From Phylloscopus collybita (Eukaryota > Chordata > Aves > Passeriformes > Phylloscopidae), in the NCBI GenBank assembly GCA_027886175.1, contig JAJNNQ010000129.1, positions 4,774,001-4,838,000 of the forward strand: a stretch of DNA of 64,000 bases, written 5' to 3'. The position numbers and the translations under genes are program-made. This document shows positions 36,901-49,266 of the stretch, in pieces. Numbering within the stretch: the stretch's first letter is position 1; every line of letters begins with the position of its first letter. The notes beneath the pieces are model-generated. The model had not been told where the DNA came from, did no database searches, and saw only the letters and a program-made list of their open reading frames with translations.

Positions 36901-38899
36901 TTAGTTTTAAAATCACCTTCTCAAAACACCTATCAGCCCTGATTTTGTCATGTAAAGTATAAAACAAGACACCTCCAGAGTTGGAAAATCCAACAGCATC
37001 TGATTGCTCACTGAACAATAACATTATAGTTCATGGCAGAAGAAAAGCTGTTGGTTCATGGTACAAGCTGATATGCCCAATATTAGGGGTGGTAAAAGAC
37101 TGAGCATAGAACTGAAGCTCTAACAAAACATATCAAAAATATAACTGTGATACCAAATGAGAGAAACCTTTCTGCTTCTTCCTTTATAAGAATATTTTTC
37201 TTTCCATTCGGAGAAAAAGAACCCCCCAAGCAAAAAACACAAAACACACACACACACAAAAAAACCACAACAGAAAACAACAACAAAAAAAACACCCAAC
37301 CCCATCAGTTTCAAAGCAAATGGCTTCCAACAGACCTCCAAGATTTAAAGAAGCTTGTATTGTCTGAGCTTTGTGCTCCTCTGTTGCAGTCCTCTACAGG
37401 ACTGAAAGAATTTCAGTTTTCTAGTTATTGGTTAGTTGGGAGGAGAAGTAAAATAGAAGTAGGATTTAGATCTGCAGTCAACAATTTGCATGTCTCCTCT
37501 GCCTTGCTTGTGTACAAGAATGAAAAATGGAGTGAGAAAAGGACAGTGGGTTGCTTATTTGTTTGGAGCATGCTGTCTGAGAAAGAACTATCTGTCATCT
37601 CCATGAGGGAGGGATGATGACATCAGCTAACGTTTATTTCTCTGCACAGAACTTCTTTTAAACTTGGTTTTGTAATAGGCATTAATTTTTTCTCAATTTT
37701 CCCCAAAATTCAGAATCCTGACAGTTGTTTTAATGAGAAGGATTACATGATGGTGCCAAGTACTTTTTGGTAGAAAACATTTTACCTAACAGGATGCATG
37801 AAGTTCTGTTTCTACAATCACAGGATCCAGCACTGTAGGCTGTCATTACTCACAGCCTTGCCCAGCCCACAGACACCATGGCATTTTCTTCAGTAGCACA
37901 AACCCAGTGACTTGTCCCTCTAGTTTTTGCTCCCTATCATGATTCAGATCCATTATGTACCTTGCTTTTCTCCCACGTTATTTCAGTCCAACACCTCCCT
38001 TCCTCTTAAATTTGCTAATATGGAAACAGCAGCTCTTTTCATTGCATGACTAAAGCTTTGCACATCCTTTTACTCTGGGTGAAGTCTGGTGGGGCTTCTT
38101 GTCACTTGCTCTACTGAGCATCTCCCATGCCTATATTTTACACCAGTTGGTTTGGCCTAGCCTGTAAGTTTAAAATTTTAACAGGCATCATATGAGATCA
38201 AACAGTTCAAATTTTCTCCTGGAGCACATTTTCAGTGTTTCAGCAGGAACAGCTATCCCACAGATAAAAGACCTCAAGTGAGCAAGATTTCAGACAGAAT
38301 ACAGAAAAGGCTACCAGAGCAGCACAAGAACAACCATTCTGTAAAGCAAGACACTAACACAGAATTACAATCAAATAGGAATTACCTTTTTACCTTTACC
38401 TTTTATTTAAAAGGTGGGGAAAAAAAAAAACAACAAACCCTGACTAATTTACTTGGGGATAAGAACAGTCATAGAAAAGTGGAGTCAAATTGTTACTGAA
38501 GACACCTCACTTTTCAGTCCTGTGTATTAACAGAGGGGTTGGGTACCTCTCAATTCTCATTCCTAAAAAATATCTGGTCAGTCTTCAACACCTGCAGTGA
38601 TGCCCAGAACCCTTCCATTTTACATCATCACTGAACTCCAATCTAAATTTCTTTCTCCCACATGGAACCAATGTGTTACTCTTTTGTTTCAAGTAGGAAA
38701 GCAGAACAAATAGCTGCCACCCTCGGTACAAAACTTGGTGCAAACCAAGATACTCTTTTCCTGCCTATTTTCTTTGTATTAAAACAACCATTTCTTTCGA
38801 TTTTCATTCTGTGCTTTCTAAACTCTCCCTTGAGCTACCTCCAATTTATCCACATTCTTATTAAACAATGAAATATGGTTTTTTGCAAAAGTACAAATG
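33948..38899. other. Unannotated region
   Basis: No recognisable gene. A CA/A-rich simple tract lies near 37236-37300, and the 156-codon plus-strand frame that crosses it starts in that low-complexity sequence and has no domain. I regard it as chance. Confidence 0.5.
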
Positions 38900-39260
38900 C
38901 TGCTGTTGTCCACTCCAGTATCTTTCCCTGACATTTACACTCTTGGGCAGTTGTTACTCCCAATTTTCTACCCCAGCTTGTCCCTTATCTTCCTCACGTA
39001 TGGGACTTTGAAAAGCTGAACCTGGTCCTGTTGGTTTAGCCTTTTCTGTCAAATTAACAAAGTCGTTTTGCATTCTAGTTTTGCCCTACATCATCCTTAC
39101 AGCTTAACAGTGTGATGTCCTCTGTGCATTTGACCAATTTAACCCCCACTCCATTACCTGAGTCCTCAATGAAAATACTGAACAGAAACCAGCTGGTTCA
39201 GCCCCACTTTAAATGCCCTCTTACTCTGGTAGTGAAATATAAGTTTTGAGTGGTCTCCAC
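38900..39260. repeat. Possible ancient CR1/L3-like fragment
   Basis: Phrases near 39120-39220 resemble an old amniote CR1-type 3' region, in particular 'CAATGAAAATACTGAACAG' followed by 'AACCAGCTGGTTCAGCCCC'. The resemblance is to remembered consensus text only and the sequence is highly diverged. Orientation and limits are uncertain. Confidence 0.25.
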
Positions 39261-39649
39261 TGTGTGCAGTGTTTTCAGGCTGGACTCAATTTCCTATGTA
39301 GTATATAAGGATACCATGAGAAAAAAGTGAAAAGCTCAATAAAAGTCAAATTACATATCCCCTCCATGTACTGTCTCTATTATACTGCCAAGAAAGACTT
39401 CAACATTACTTGTTTTTCACAAACCTTTAGGGTTTTCTTAACCACTTCATCATCTTCAGCATTTGTTAAATTGACGATGTAATACTTTGTCCCAGAACCT
39501 CCCCTGAGGCCAAAGCTGAGCCAACTGCTCCTGGAATTTCTCCAGATTTCTCAATTTTTCCTCTTTTTTCGACCTTACACCTTGAGATGATCACTGTATG
39601 AAACTCACCCTATTAATAAGCTCCATTCTCCAACAAAGATAAATATACC

Positions 39650-40094
39650 CACAGGGAGGTCTGCTGCCTCCCTGGGGCCTGGGTGAGGGTGAGGGATATC
39701 ACTGAGAGACTCCCTGGGCTGATTCAGCCCTCTGAGTATTACCCACTGCTGATACTCCAGGCTGGCAGTGATGAGACTGAAAAGAGGAGTGTCAGGGCAA
39801 TAAAAAGGGACTTTAGGGTACTGGGCCAAGTGGTTGATAGGGCAGGAGCACAGGAAGTGTTCTGCTCAGTCCCTTTGGTGGCAGAGAAGTATGATGAAAG
39901 GAATTGGAAAACTCACCCTATCAACAAGTGGCTCAAAGAGTTTGTGTCATCAGCATAATTTGGGGTTCTTTGATTATGGGGCAACTTTTTCAGCACCTGG
40001 CCTGTTGGAACTGGATGGGCTTAATTTCTCTGAAAAGGGTAGTAAATTTTTAGCTTATGAACTGGCAGAACTCATTGAGAGGGCTTTAGACTAG
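39650..40094 (+). pseudogene. CR1 ORF1 C-terminal (esterase-like) fragment
   Basis: This is the 3' part of ORF1 of the CR1 element, which encodes an RNA-binding/esterase protein used in retrotransposition. Two overlapping frames (39683-39958 and 39834-40094) carry 'IQPSEYYPLL', 'AIKRDFRVLG', 'THPINKWLKEF' and a final 'ELAELIERALD' before a TAG stop. The pair of frames implies a frameshift near 39950. The esterase-type block expected to read Asp-x-x-His has DGLN instead, so the presumed catalytic His is Asn. ORF1 is cut off at its 5' end, as usual for CR1 copies. ORF2 starts about 80 bases further on. Confidence 0.8.
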
Positions 40095-40166
40095 GTTTGA
40101 AGGGGGAAGGGGTTGCAGCTGGGCTGCCTGGGGGCAGGCCCAAGGGTGATAAACCTGAGTTAGGGA

Positions 40167-42959
40167 TGAAGTCACCCATGCACACCAATGCAGGCAGCAT
40201 GGGTAACAAACAATCAGAGCTGGAGGCCAAGGTGCAGCAGCAAAGCTGTGATGGAGTTGCCATCACAGAAACGTGGTGGGATGAATCACATGGCTGGAGC
40301 ACTGCTCTGGATGGCTACAGGCTCTTCAGGAGACAGGGAAGGGAGAAGAGGTGGAGGTTGCCCCTTTATATTAGGGAGGCTTTTGATGCCATAGGTATTG
40401 GAACTAAGGATGATGGAGTTGAATGCCTGTGGGTAAGAATTAAGGGGAAGGCCAGTAAGGCTGACAGGCATCCTCCTGGCAGTCTGTTATCATCCACCCA
40501 GCCAGGAGGAAGGGGTGGACAACTTACTCTATAAGCAGCTGGAGAATGTTTCAGGAGCACAGCTCTTGTTCTTGTAGATGACTTTAACCTACCAGACATC
40601 TGCTGGGAACTGAATACAGCAGAAAGGAGGCAGTGCAGGAAGTTCTTAGAATGTATTGAGGACAACTTCTTGTTGCAGCTGGTGAGTAAGCCCCCCAGGG
40701 GTAGGACTAGGTGAGACCTGTTGTTTGCAAATAGAGATGGGCTGGTAGGAGATGTGGTAGTTGGAGGCCACTTGGGGCAGAGTGATGATGAAATTGTAGA
40801 GTTCTCAATATTTGCTGAAGTTAGGAGGAACATCAACAAGACTTTTATATTGGACTTTTACAGGGCAGAACCTATTCAGGAGAAATATCCAGAAAAGTTG
40901 TCGAGAAAGTTCCTTGGGAAGTAGTTTTTAAAAACAAGTGAGTCCAGGAAAGGTGGGCATGCTTCAAAACAGAGATCCTGAGGGCACAGGAACAGCCTGT
41001 CCCTGTGTGCCAAAAGACAAGTCAACAAGGCAAACATCCAGCCTGGTTGGGTAACGAGATTTTGAAAGATTTTAGGAATAAAAAAAAGATGTGTCATCTA
41101 AAAAAGCATGTATCATCTCTGGAGGGAGGGTCAGGTCTCTCAGGAAGTATTGAAGGGGGTTTCTAGGGTATGTAGGAAGAAAATTAGGGAGGCCAAAGTT
41201 CAATTTGAACTTAATTTGGCAACTTCTGTAAAGGATAATAAAAAATCTTTTTACAAATATGTTAATGGTGAAGGGAAGGATGAGACCAACCTTTGTTATC
41301 TATTGGATGCAGGAGGGAACTTAGTAACTGCAGAAGAGGAGAAGGCAGAGGTGCTTCACGCCTTCTTTGCCTCAGCCTTCAGTGGGAAGTGGGCTCGTCC
41401 TCAGGACAGCTGTCCCCCTGGGGTGGTAGATGGTGTCAGGGAGCAGAATGGTGCCCCTGTTATCCAGGAGGAGGCAGTCAGAGAACTGCTGAGCTGCTTG
41501 GATGTCCATAAATCCCTGGGCCCAGAGGGGATCCATCCCAGGGTGATGAGGGAACTGCTGGCAGAGGAGCTTGTGAGGCTGCTCTCCATCATTTACCATC
41601 AGCCCTGGCTCACAGGTGAGGTTCCAGATGACTGGAAGCTGGCCAGTGTGACACCCATTGACAGAAAGGGTGGGAAGGAGGATCCTGGTCATTAGAGAGC
41701 AGTTACCCTGACCTCAGTACCCACTGAAGTCATGGGGCAGTTCATGCCCAGTGCCATCAGGCAGCCCCTACAGGATGGCCAGGGTATCAGAGCCAGCCAG
41801 CACGGGTTTAGCAGGGGGAGGTCGTGTTGGAGCAGCCTGGTCTCCTTTTATGAGCAGGTGACCTGCCTGGGGGATGCAGGCAAGGCTGTGGCTGTTGTCT
41901 GTTTGGACTTTAGCAAGGCCTCTGACAGTGTCTCCCAGAGCACACCCCTGGAAAAGCTGGCAGCCCAGGGCTGGGACAGGAGCACTCTCTGCTGGGCTCA
42001 GAACTGGCTGCAGGGCCGGGCCCAGAGAGTGGTGGGGAACGGTGCTGCCTCCAGCTGGGGAAAGTCACCAGTGGTGTTCCTCAGGGCTCTGTGCTGGGGC
42101 CAGCTCTGCTCAGTGTGTTCATGGATGACAGGGATGAGGGCATTGAGTCCTCCATCAGTAAATTTGCAGATGACACCAAGCTGGGAGTGTGTGTCCATCT
42201 GTTGGAAGGGAGGGGACTCTTCAGAGAGACCTGGAATGGTTGGATGGGTGGGCAGAGTCCAAAGGGATGAAGCTGAATAAGGCCAAGTGCCCAGTCCTGC
42301 ACTTTGGCCACAAGAACCCCCAGCAATGCTCCAGGCTGGGGACAGGGTGGCTGGCCAGTGCCCAGGCAGAAAGGGACCTGGGGGTGCTGGGGACAGCAGC
42401 TGAACACGAGCCAGCAGTGTGCCCTGGGGGCCAAGAAGGCCAAGGGCACCGTGCCTGGATCAGGAATGGTGTGGCCAGCAGGAGCAGGGAGGTCATTCTG
42501 CCCCTGCCCTGGGCACTGCTGAGGCCACACCTGCAGTGCTGTGTCCAGCTCTGGCCCCTCAGTCCAGGAGGGACCTTGAGACGCTGGAGCGCGGCCAGAG
42601 GAGGCAGCGAGGCTGCTGAGGGGCTGGGAACAGGAGCCCTGTGAGGAACACTGAGGGAGCTGGGGGTGTTCAGCCTGGAGAAAAGGAGACTCAGGGGTGT
42701 CCTTATCACTGCCTACAACTGCCTGAGAGGTGGCTGCAGTCAGCTGGGGGTTGGTGTCTTTCTCCTGGCAGCAAGGGACAGAAGGAGAGGACACAGTCTC
42801 AAGGTGCACCAAGGGAAACTCAGGTTGGATATTAGGAAAGAGTTTTTTACAGAAAGGGTGATAAGTTACTGGAATGGTCTGCCTGAGGAGGTGGTTGAGT
42901 CACCATCCCTGGATGTGTTTAAGAAAAGCCTGGATGTGGCACTTGGTGTCATGGTTTAG
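40167..42959 (+). pseudogene. CR1 ORF2 (endonuclease-reverse transcriptase), broken
   Basis: ORF2 of CR1 nicks target DNA and copies the element RNA. The endonuclease domain runs from about 40167 ('ITETWWD' near 40266) to about 40820. The reverse transcriptase domain spans about 41108-42200 and includes 'HKSLGPEGIHPRVMREL', 'LTGEVPDDWKLASVTPI', 'LDFSKA' (first catalytic Asp kept) and the FADD active-site box at 42163-42174. The C-terminal part continues to 42959 ('RDLGVLGTA', '[12 protein letters not shown]'). It is interrupted by a TGA near 40711, a TAG near 41693 and several frameshifts (near 40350, 40520, 42080, 42640). The endonuclease SDH motif reads SDD, losing the catalytic His. It cannot make a working enzyme. 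Confidence 0.92.
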
Positions 42960-43025
42960 TTGAGGTTAGGGTTGGGTTGGACTTGATGATCCTGGTGGTC
43001 ACTTCCAACCCAATGATTCTGATCC

Positions 43026-45877
43026 TGATAACAGTCTCAGAAAGCAATCTGCACATAAATAAAGCTACTATTAATTTGAGTGACCCCAAGAGTTTTTCAC
43101 AAAGCACCATGGCTCATCCAGTGCAATTTCCAGAAAACAGGTACAACTGGGACTGCTTATTTTAGTAAGAATATGAATTGGAGGGGGCATGGTGAAAGGA
43201 TACATGTGAGTGCACAGCATAAAGAAGCTAAGCTACATGGTCCAGTTAATCATCCTGTGATGCAAGCAACAAGCAAAACAAGCAAGCAACAAAACTGAAA
43301 TACACAATTTTAATTATAAAACCCCCGTGTTGCTCTTACTTTAAAAGGCAGTGCATGGATTCATGTAAACATTGCCAACAGACACCAGTGAGGGAAAATG
43401 CCTCAGCAGACAGGATTAGACAATGCTGCAGATAAGAGCCAGAAGCAAATGCTGTCACCTCCACAGAGGATCAGCAAAACACCAGTTTACCTTCTTGAGT
43501 CTAAACCTAGAGCACAGACACAGAAATTGCTGCAGCAATTAATTCCACTGTCTCAGCACTGCTTTTGATGCCCAAGTGCTGATTGTGGCCGCCACCAGCT
43601 CACTCTACTAGCACATTCCTACACTTGTGCTTCTGCTGGCTACGTTCTTCTTCCCCTCTCCCCCTGTTCTCCAACAGCTTCTTGACTGTTTTGCAGGTCT
43701 ACAGCACCTGATCAAGCTTCCTCATTCTGTATCTGGTCTGGTATCTGGTATTTACCTTTCCATGTGTTCACTTCCCCAGCTCACTTGGCCTTTTCAACCC
43801 CTTCAGATTTATCCTCCTAAATGAAATGAAGCTTTCCTTTAGGTGAAGGACTCATCTGGCCTGGGACCACAGATCGACTACCACACTGCTCACCTCCCTT
43901 TTACTCCACAGTAGCTCACTTTTGTTTTGTCTGATTAAACCTAACCAACTTCACAGCCTTGTGCTTTAACTCTGTGCTAAGTCCACTCCAGCCCAGATTT
44001 TGTTTGTGTTTCGACTTACAGTACATCCCTTGCTCACTGAGATATTTACAGCACACTGTTCAATGCTTCCTCAATGCCATTTGTTGGAGGTGAAGGGATT
44101 TTCCATCCCCTACAGACACTTCTGGGCATGATTATTGGCAAAAAGAAAAAAAAAAAAGCCAATATTACAAAGGGATTTTCTGTGCCTAAAGGAGATGCCT
44201 TATGCCTGACTTTTTGAACCAGCTAATGCAACACTGCAGTTATTGGTTCAAAGCACATCTACTTGACGTGCAGCTGCAAGTCAGCACTTCTGCAAATGAG
44301 GCCCCATGGTCTGTAACAGTGAATCAGAAAAGCTGCACGCTGATGAGGTAAGGATACACTGAGCAAAGGCACTGAGCAAATCCAACTCTCCAGAGCAGCA
44401 TCCAGGCCAGCCTTCATTTGGGAAGGCATTGTTTTGTGCTCTGCAATCTCCAGCCATACACAACCCAGATCACAGGTCCACTCAGTGTGCCTTTGCCTCT
44501 TTCTTTTGACTGCACCTTCATTCCTCAGTTTTGTCTTTTTCATTATTTGCCCCAAGAAACAGTTTGGAAGTCATGCCCCTCATTCATTCTTCCCAGTCTG
44601 ATGCTTCCCTCCAGTTTGCAGCTGGGTCATCAAAGGCCATTTCCTAGCCACAGAAACAGAGGGCTGCACCAAAGTTTGCAGAAGTTCTCAGCACTTGACT
44701 TTATAAATTTAATGTCTTTTGCAAGTCTGTGGTCACACATGCCTATAATATAGCAGAATGAATAAATAATCATGCTTTTCACTTTTTATTTATTGCCTTA
44801 AGAAGAGCCACAGGAAGAGCAGTGCACATCCCAAGCCTTCCCTCCCACCTTTTCCTCTGCATGTGCACACCCCCAGATCACAGAGATTGCAACCTACGAA
44901 GGAAAGGACAGAGCACAAGACTGGCATGAGGCAGCACAGCCTCTGCAGGGAGGACTGAAATTCAGCTGCTTGCTCTCCCCACTTCTCTTCCCATGCTGAG
45001 CCATAACAATTCATTTTTTCTGCCTTTCTCTCCAGACCAGAGTAAGCTGTAGCATTTCACCCCCAGATCTTCTCCTCTGCTAAATTTACCACACTATCCA
45101 TTTCCTCCAGCTTACTGCTGCAGATTCCCAAATCAGCTAATGAGTGGAGAGACCAGGACACCTCTAGGTCACATAGAAAAGAAAGTGCCACTTGTATAGT
45201 GCCACTTTGTTCAGTGATACCTGCATGGAAACTATTTACCTGTATGGAAAATACTCTTCACAATCACTACAACAAAATCTTTTCAAGTATTGTAAAATCC
45301 TAAACCAATAGGGAGAAAGAATAATGGGATTTTTTTTTTTTTTTAAAGGCAGGGGGAATTAATAGCAAAAGGATTGGAGGGAGGGAGAAAGAAACTTGAG
45401 TAACTTGCATTTTACACCAAAGCTATCAGTGCAAAAAAAAATCCCAAACAAACTGCACCATGTGGAGTGCAAAGACTCATTACTAAGGCTACATTGCTGG
45501 GAGCTGCATAGGGGAAATACAACAGGCAGTCTGGGCTTTGGCTGGAGTTAAAGGCACCAACCAGTGACCAGTTATTCAGATCATTTTGTCCAATAAGTAT
45601 CCCTGGATTTCTGCTGAAGAGAGACACTGCAGTTTGTGTTTGTTGTGCTGTTTCCAGTACATTGACTTAACATCAATGTATTGCAGACAGTATATTTAGA
45701 GATCTGCAGAATGATATTTATTCTTTCCAGTGCCCCAGTTCTAGCTAGAAAGGCATTTGTGGCTTTTCCAAAAAATACCATGGGTTGTGTTATTAAGGTT
45801 TAAGTGAAGATTTCATTATTCTGAGTGAACTTTGCTAGAGAAATGGGGATTTCTCTGCTTGGCTGCCAGAGGGTGTG
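43026..45877. other. Unannotated region
   Basis: No gene recognised. Frames are short. A T16 run lies at about 45331-45346 and a poly(A) near 44144. Confidence 0.5.
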
Positions 45878-46175
45878 TGTGTGTAGCTTGATGTGTAGGG
45901 TAATGGTTTGGTTTTTCTGAAACTCTTTCCCAGAGAGTTTTCTGTCAGCAAGAGACACGTTTTCCTGATTGTAACCTTTGTTTACATTCCTCTCCCTAGG
46001 AGGGACTTCTTCTTCATGTCCCTCTGGTTTGACCAATGTGATTGAAGAAGTTTGTCTTTCTTCCACCAATTGAGTTGTTCTCTGTAGAATAGGATAAAAG
46101 GGAAGAAATAACCAGAAATAAACAGTGTCATTGTCAGCCTTCTGAGTCAGTGTTGTTGTGCTCTTTAACACCTCA
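45878..46175 (+). mobile_element. Solo LTR, family D copy 1
   Basis: The candidate of about 298 bp starts TGTGTGTAGCTTG and ends TTTAACACCTCA. GGTGTG occurs just before (45872-45877) and just after (46176-46181), a possible six-base duplication, although the left flank is part of a GT repeat and so weak proof. A polyadenylation signal AATAAA lies at about 46118-46123. The interior aligns by eye with the LTR at 63222-63560: both have 'TGTTTACATTC' followed by a 'GATTGAAGAAG'/'GGTTGAAGAGG' box and a 'CTTCC(A/T)CCAAT' box. The family is therefore shared, with considerable divergence. Confidence 0.72.
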
Positions 46176-46603
46176 GGTGTGACCTTGAAAAATTAATGTT
46201 TGCTGGAGGAAAGTGCACGTTCATTTGCTGCATCCCCCTAAGGGTTTGTGGTACATGGAGGTGCAACCAGGACCCCACACTCCCAGCAGGTGCAGAGCAT
46301 CCAGTCCCCATCAAGGTCATGCTCACCATGCCCTCACTGAGCAATGCAACCTGTCCAGGCCTGGCACTGTGCTCTACAGCCCAGCAATATTCCTCTTTGG
46401 GATCAAGTCTTCCTGCTGAAGCCTTCCTGGCTTGTCTCAGAAAATCCCTGTTGTCAGCAAAGCTCACACTGATAAACCCAGTGAAGATTTTTTGCCAAGA
46501 AGCTGACCTGCTAATGACTACAGTGGTAAATGATATTACCTGATTAACACTGTCCTTAAAATGCTAATTAAAAGGGCTGCTTATTTTGGGGCAGTAAAAA
46601 TAA

Positions 46604-46607
<4 letters not shown>

Positions 46608-46635
<28 letters not shown>
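46608..46635. repeat. (TA)n microsatellite
   Basis: About fourteen TA units without interruption. No gene overlaps it. Confidence 0.9.
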
Positions 46636-49204
46636 CTACTGTAAATTTACTCATGCTTGTGATGAGCACCTGTCTTCTATTTAGGCTTGGTGAAAAAAAA
46701 AAAAAGATGGATGAACTTTTTTAGCAAGCAAGAGAGATCACTTATCAAGATTGCAATGGTTGGCAAGTTGCTAAAAATACCCCAATGCAAGTAGTAATCT
46801 CTCATCCAGTGATCTGAAGGATCTTATGAACTGTCTGCTTTAGATGAGAAACCAAGGGGCCTGAGCTAGGCAGTCTATCTGAAGTGACAGTGTAACTGCA
46901 GCCTAGTGCTGAACACCCAGGAGGCAGATTTACTTTGAAGTTTATTGTGCCTTCTCTATGAACATAGCATTTAGTTAGCAAAAAGGTATTTACTGCTCAC
47001 TGGGAGGATACGTGATTACTCAGCAACTTGCATCACTGCAATGTTTTTATTGTTTTAGTTGTGCAAATTCACAGAAGCCATCGCTTTTGGCAAGCCAATA
47101 AAAAAGCTCTCATCCTTACAGGTAGAGCCCCTGCATTTGTCAAATCTATTAGAAGATAGATTCTGTCATTTACAACACTTTTCATCATGTGTAGCTCTAA
47201 ACAGTAGCAGCTGGATTGAGATTGCCTCTTCAAAGTTCACAGGGGGCTTTTACTGCTGTCAGATCTAAGCAAGACTTAAAAACTATTTCTCAAAGCAAAA
47301 TATATTGGAGGGGTAGAATCTGGTGACAAATGTTGAAAGAATAACATAATCCTCTGTATTGTGGTGTTTCTTGACCTGCCTGTTTATTAATGCTCATCTC
47401 TCCTCATAACTCAAAAGCACAGCTTTGTGCTTCTGATGCACTCTTATGGAAATAAATAAAATGCTGCTGCCTCTCCACATCAGAAAAACCAGCTTGTTAA
47501 ATGTTCCTGTGGAAGTTGTCAACGACTATATTGCATTGCTTTCCCTGCTCTCCCTGTTCAAACTTAACTAGAAAACCTCTTCCAGCTCCACAAAAGAACT
47601 GACATATCTTGCAGGAATTAAAAGACGACATCTTTCTTATTTTTTCTTCATTTTCTGTGTGAGAGCTCTGACTTCTGTCATGGACACTATGCCCAAGTTA
47701 GTAACTACTGCCATTTTAGTAGAACTTAAAAGTGTGAGCGAGGGACCCTGGCCCACCATATGTGCTGGGAGTTTGCTGTTGCTGACAATTCCAGGTTTTC
47801 CCTGAATCTTTTCCAGCTCCAGTGTACTGTAAGAAAAACTGCAGGTGACAGTTTATGGCTGCCCTTATTTAGGCAGAAGTCCCAATGCATTTAGGAAGGG
47901 TTTCTGCAAGATCATGTGTTTAGCATCCACAAAGCAATTAAACCTTTGCTTGCATTTAGACATCTGCATATGATTTCCAATGTACAAGGACTGAGCTAAT
48001 GGGACAAAGGCACTCAGGAACCAGAGAAGTGTAGGGACAGTCCCTTGGGGAGCCTGCCCTCTTCTCAACAGGACGATTGCTGCCTGGACACAGCCTGAGC
48101 AGACATTTCCACCCTCCTAGGCTCCAATGACTGCATTCAGAAGACAAAGCTAAATCGGATCTTCTCAAACCAGCTAATAGGATTGTTGTGCTTCACCAGT
48201 CTTGAAGTCCTTCTTGTTCTGTGAATATCTTACTGGGAATAATTCATCGAAATATTACCCTAGACCAAATCACAATTAATCCCTTTGTATAACACAGGCA
48301 CAAAGTGAAAGCTCCCATTATCTCTGGGTTCTTACATCAGTATTAGCCAGGATTGTATCAGTGCAGCACTTCAGTTCTGACTAGTGCACTGCTGGGTCTC
48401 TTAATGGGCTGCAAATATTGCTGCTTCCAAGGTTTCCAATTTGCATGGGAACAACAATTGTGTTTCTATCAGTATGTTAGAAATAATATTCCCCTATCAA
48501 TCTCTTCAGTGATACAGTCACATACTCCAGTCTGCCACAGATGCAGGTACCACTGTATTTTAAAAATAAACAACCAAACAAACCCCCCAAAATTAATCAA
48601 AACTGTTTGGAATTCTGATGTGTTCTATGTTGATGGCTATCAGACATACAGCATCATCAGATCATACAGCATCTCCCAAAATAATCTATTGGCTGGAACC
48701 TACTTTGTAGCAGCTAATGCTAAAGTAAGACACATAAAATACTTTGGGACATAAAACTTACATTGCAACCAGAACCTGATTCAAGAAAATAATGTTACTT
48801 CCCCTCAGAAACTGAGAAGAGCAGACATGTAACAGGAGAAACCAATATAACCTGAATTTCAAAACCCTGTTATGTGTAATTTCAGGCAACCTGCTCCACA
48901 AATACCTGCAGGTCTAATTTATGCCCCCAAATGAATCCCATTGTTTTGAAAAGATGATCCTGTGGAACCAGAGCCCTTTTTGGGGCCAGTTTTCACACTG
49001 AGCTCGCAGGGGGATTCACTATAAAGCCAAGCCCCAGTGCAAGTTTTTGCAAAGCCAATTCTTCACACTGTGGATTCAGGTGTGTGGTTAGGGGCAGCAG
49101 CATCATCCACAAGGGTTTCAGGATTCCCTTGTGCAAATCACAGTGTAAGGAGCCCCCAGTCCTCATCTGTGTGGGAAAGAAGCAGGTCTCAATTCAGAAG
49201 TAAG

Positions 49205-49266
49205 ACTGGATGCTACGCTGGACTCGGTGATCCTTGGGGGTTTCTTCCAATTTATTTTGTGATTCA
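49205..49266 (+). mobile_element. Short CR1 3' tail
   Basis: A CR1-type terminus is visible: 'CTGGACTCGGTGATCCTTGG' then 'GGGTTTCTTCCAATTTATTT' and 'TGTGATTC'. Only about 60 bases are recognisable, so it is a very short truncated copy. Confidence 0.6.

Larger units (their letters stand above)
39650..43025 (+). mobile_element. CR1 LINE, 5'-truncated, about 3.4 kb
   Basis: The whole element spans ORF1 C-terminus, ORF2 and a short 3' end. The 3' end carries the avian CR1 signature 'TTGGACTTGATGATCCTGG', then 'CACTTCCAACCCAATGATTC' and a decayed ATTCTGAT repeat near 43013-43025. CR1 is the dominant LINE of birds and uses its 3' repeat rather than poly(A). Keeping more than 3 kb is unusual, because most copies are a few hundred bases. 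The 5' limit is approximate. Confidence 0.92.

Noticed and set aside
37147..37617. 156-codon open frame on the plus strand
   Set aside because: It starts in A-rich and CA-rich low-complexity DNA, has no recognisable domain, and its length is within chance for 64 kb.
42081..42812. 243-codon open frame on the minus strand
   Set aside because: It is the antisense of CR1 ORF2 in its GC-rich 3' part. The plus-strand reading gives clear CR1 protein motifs.
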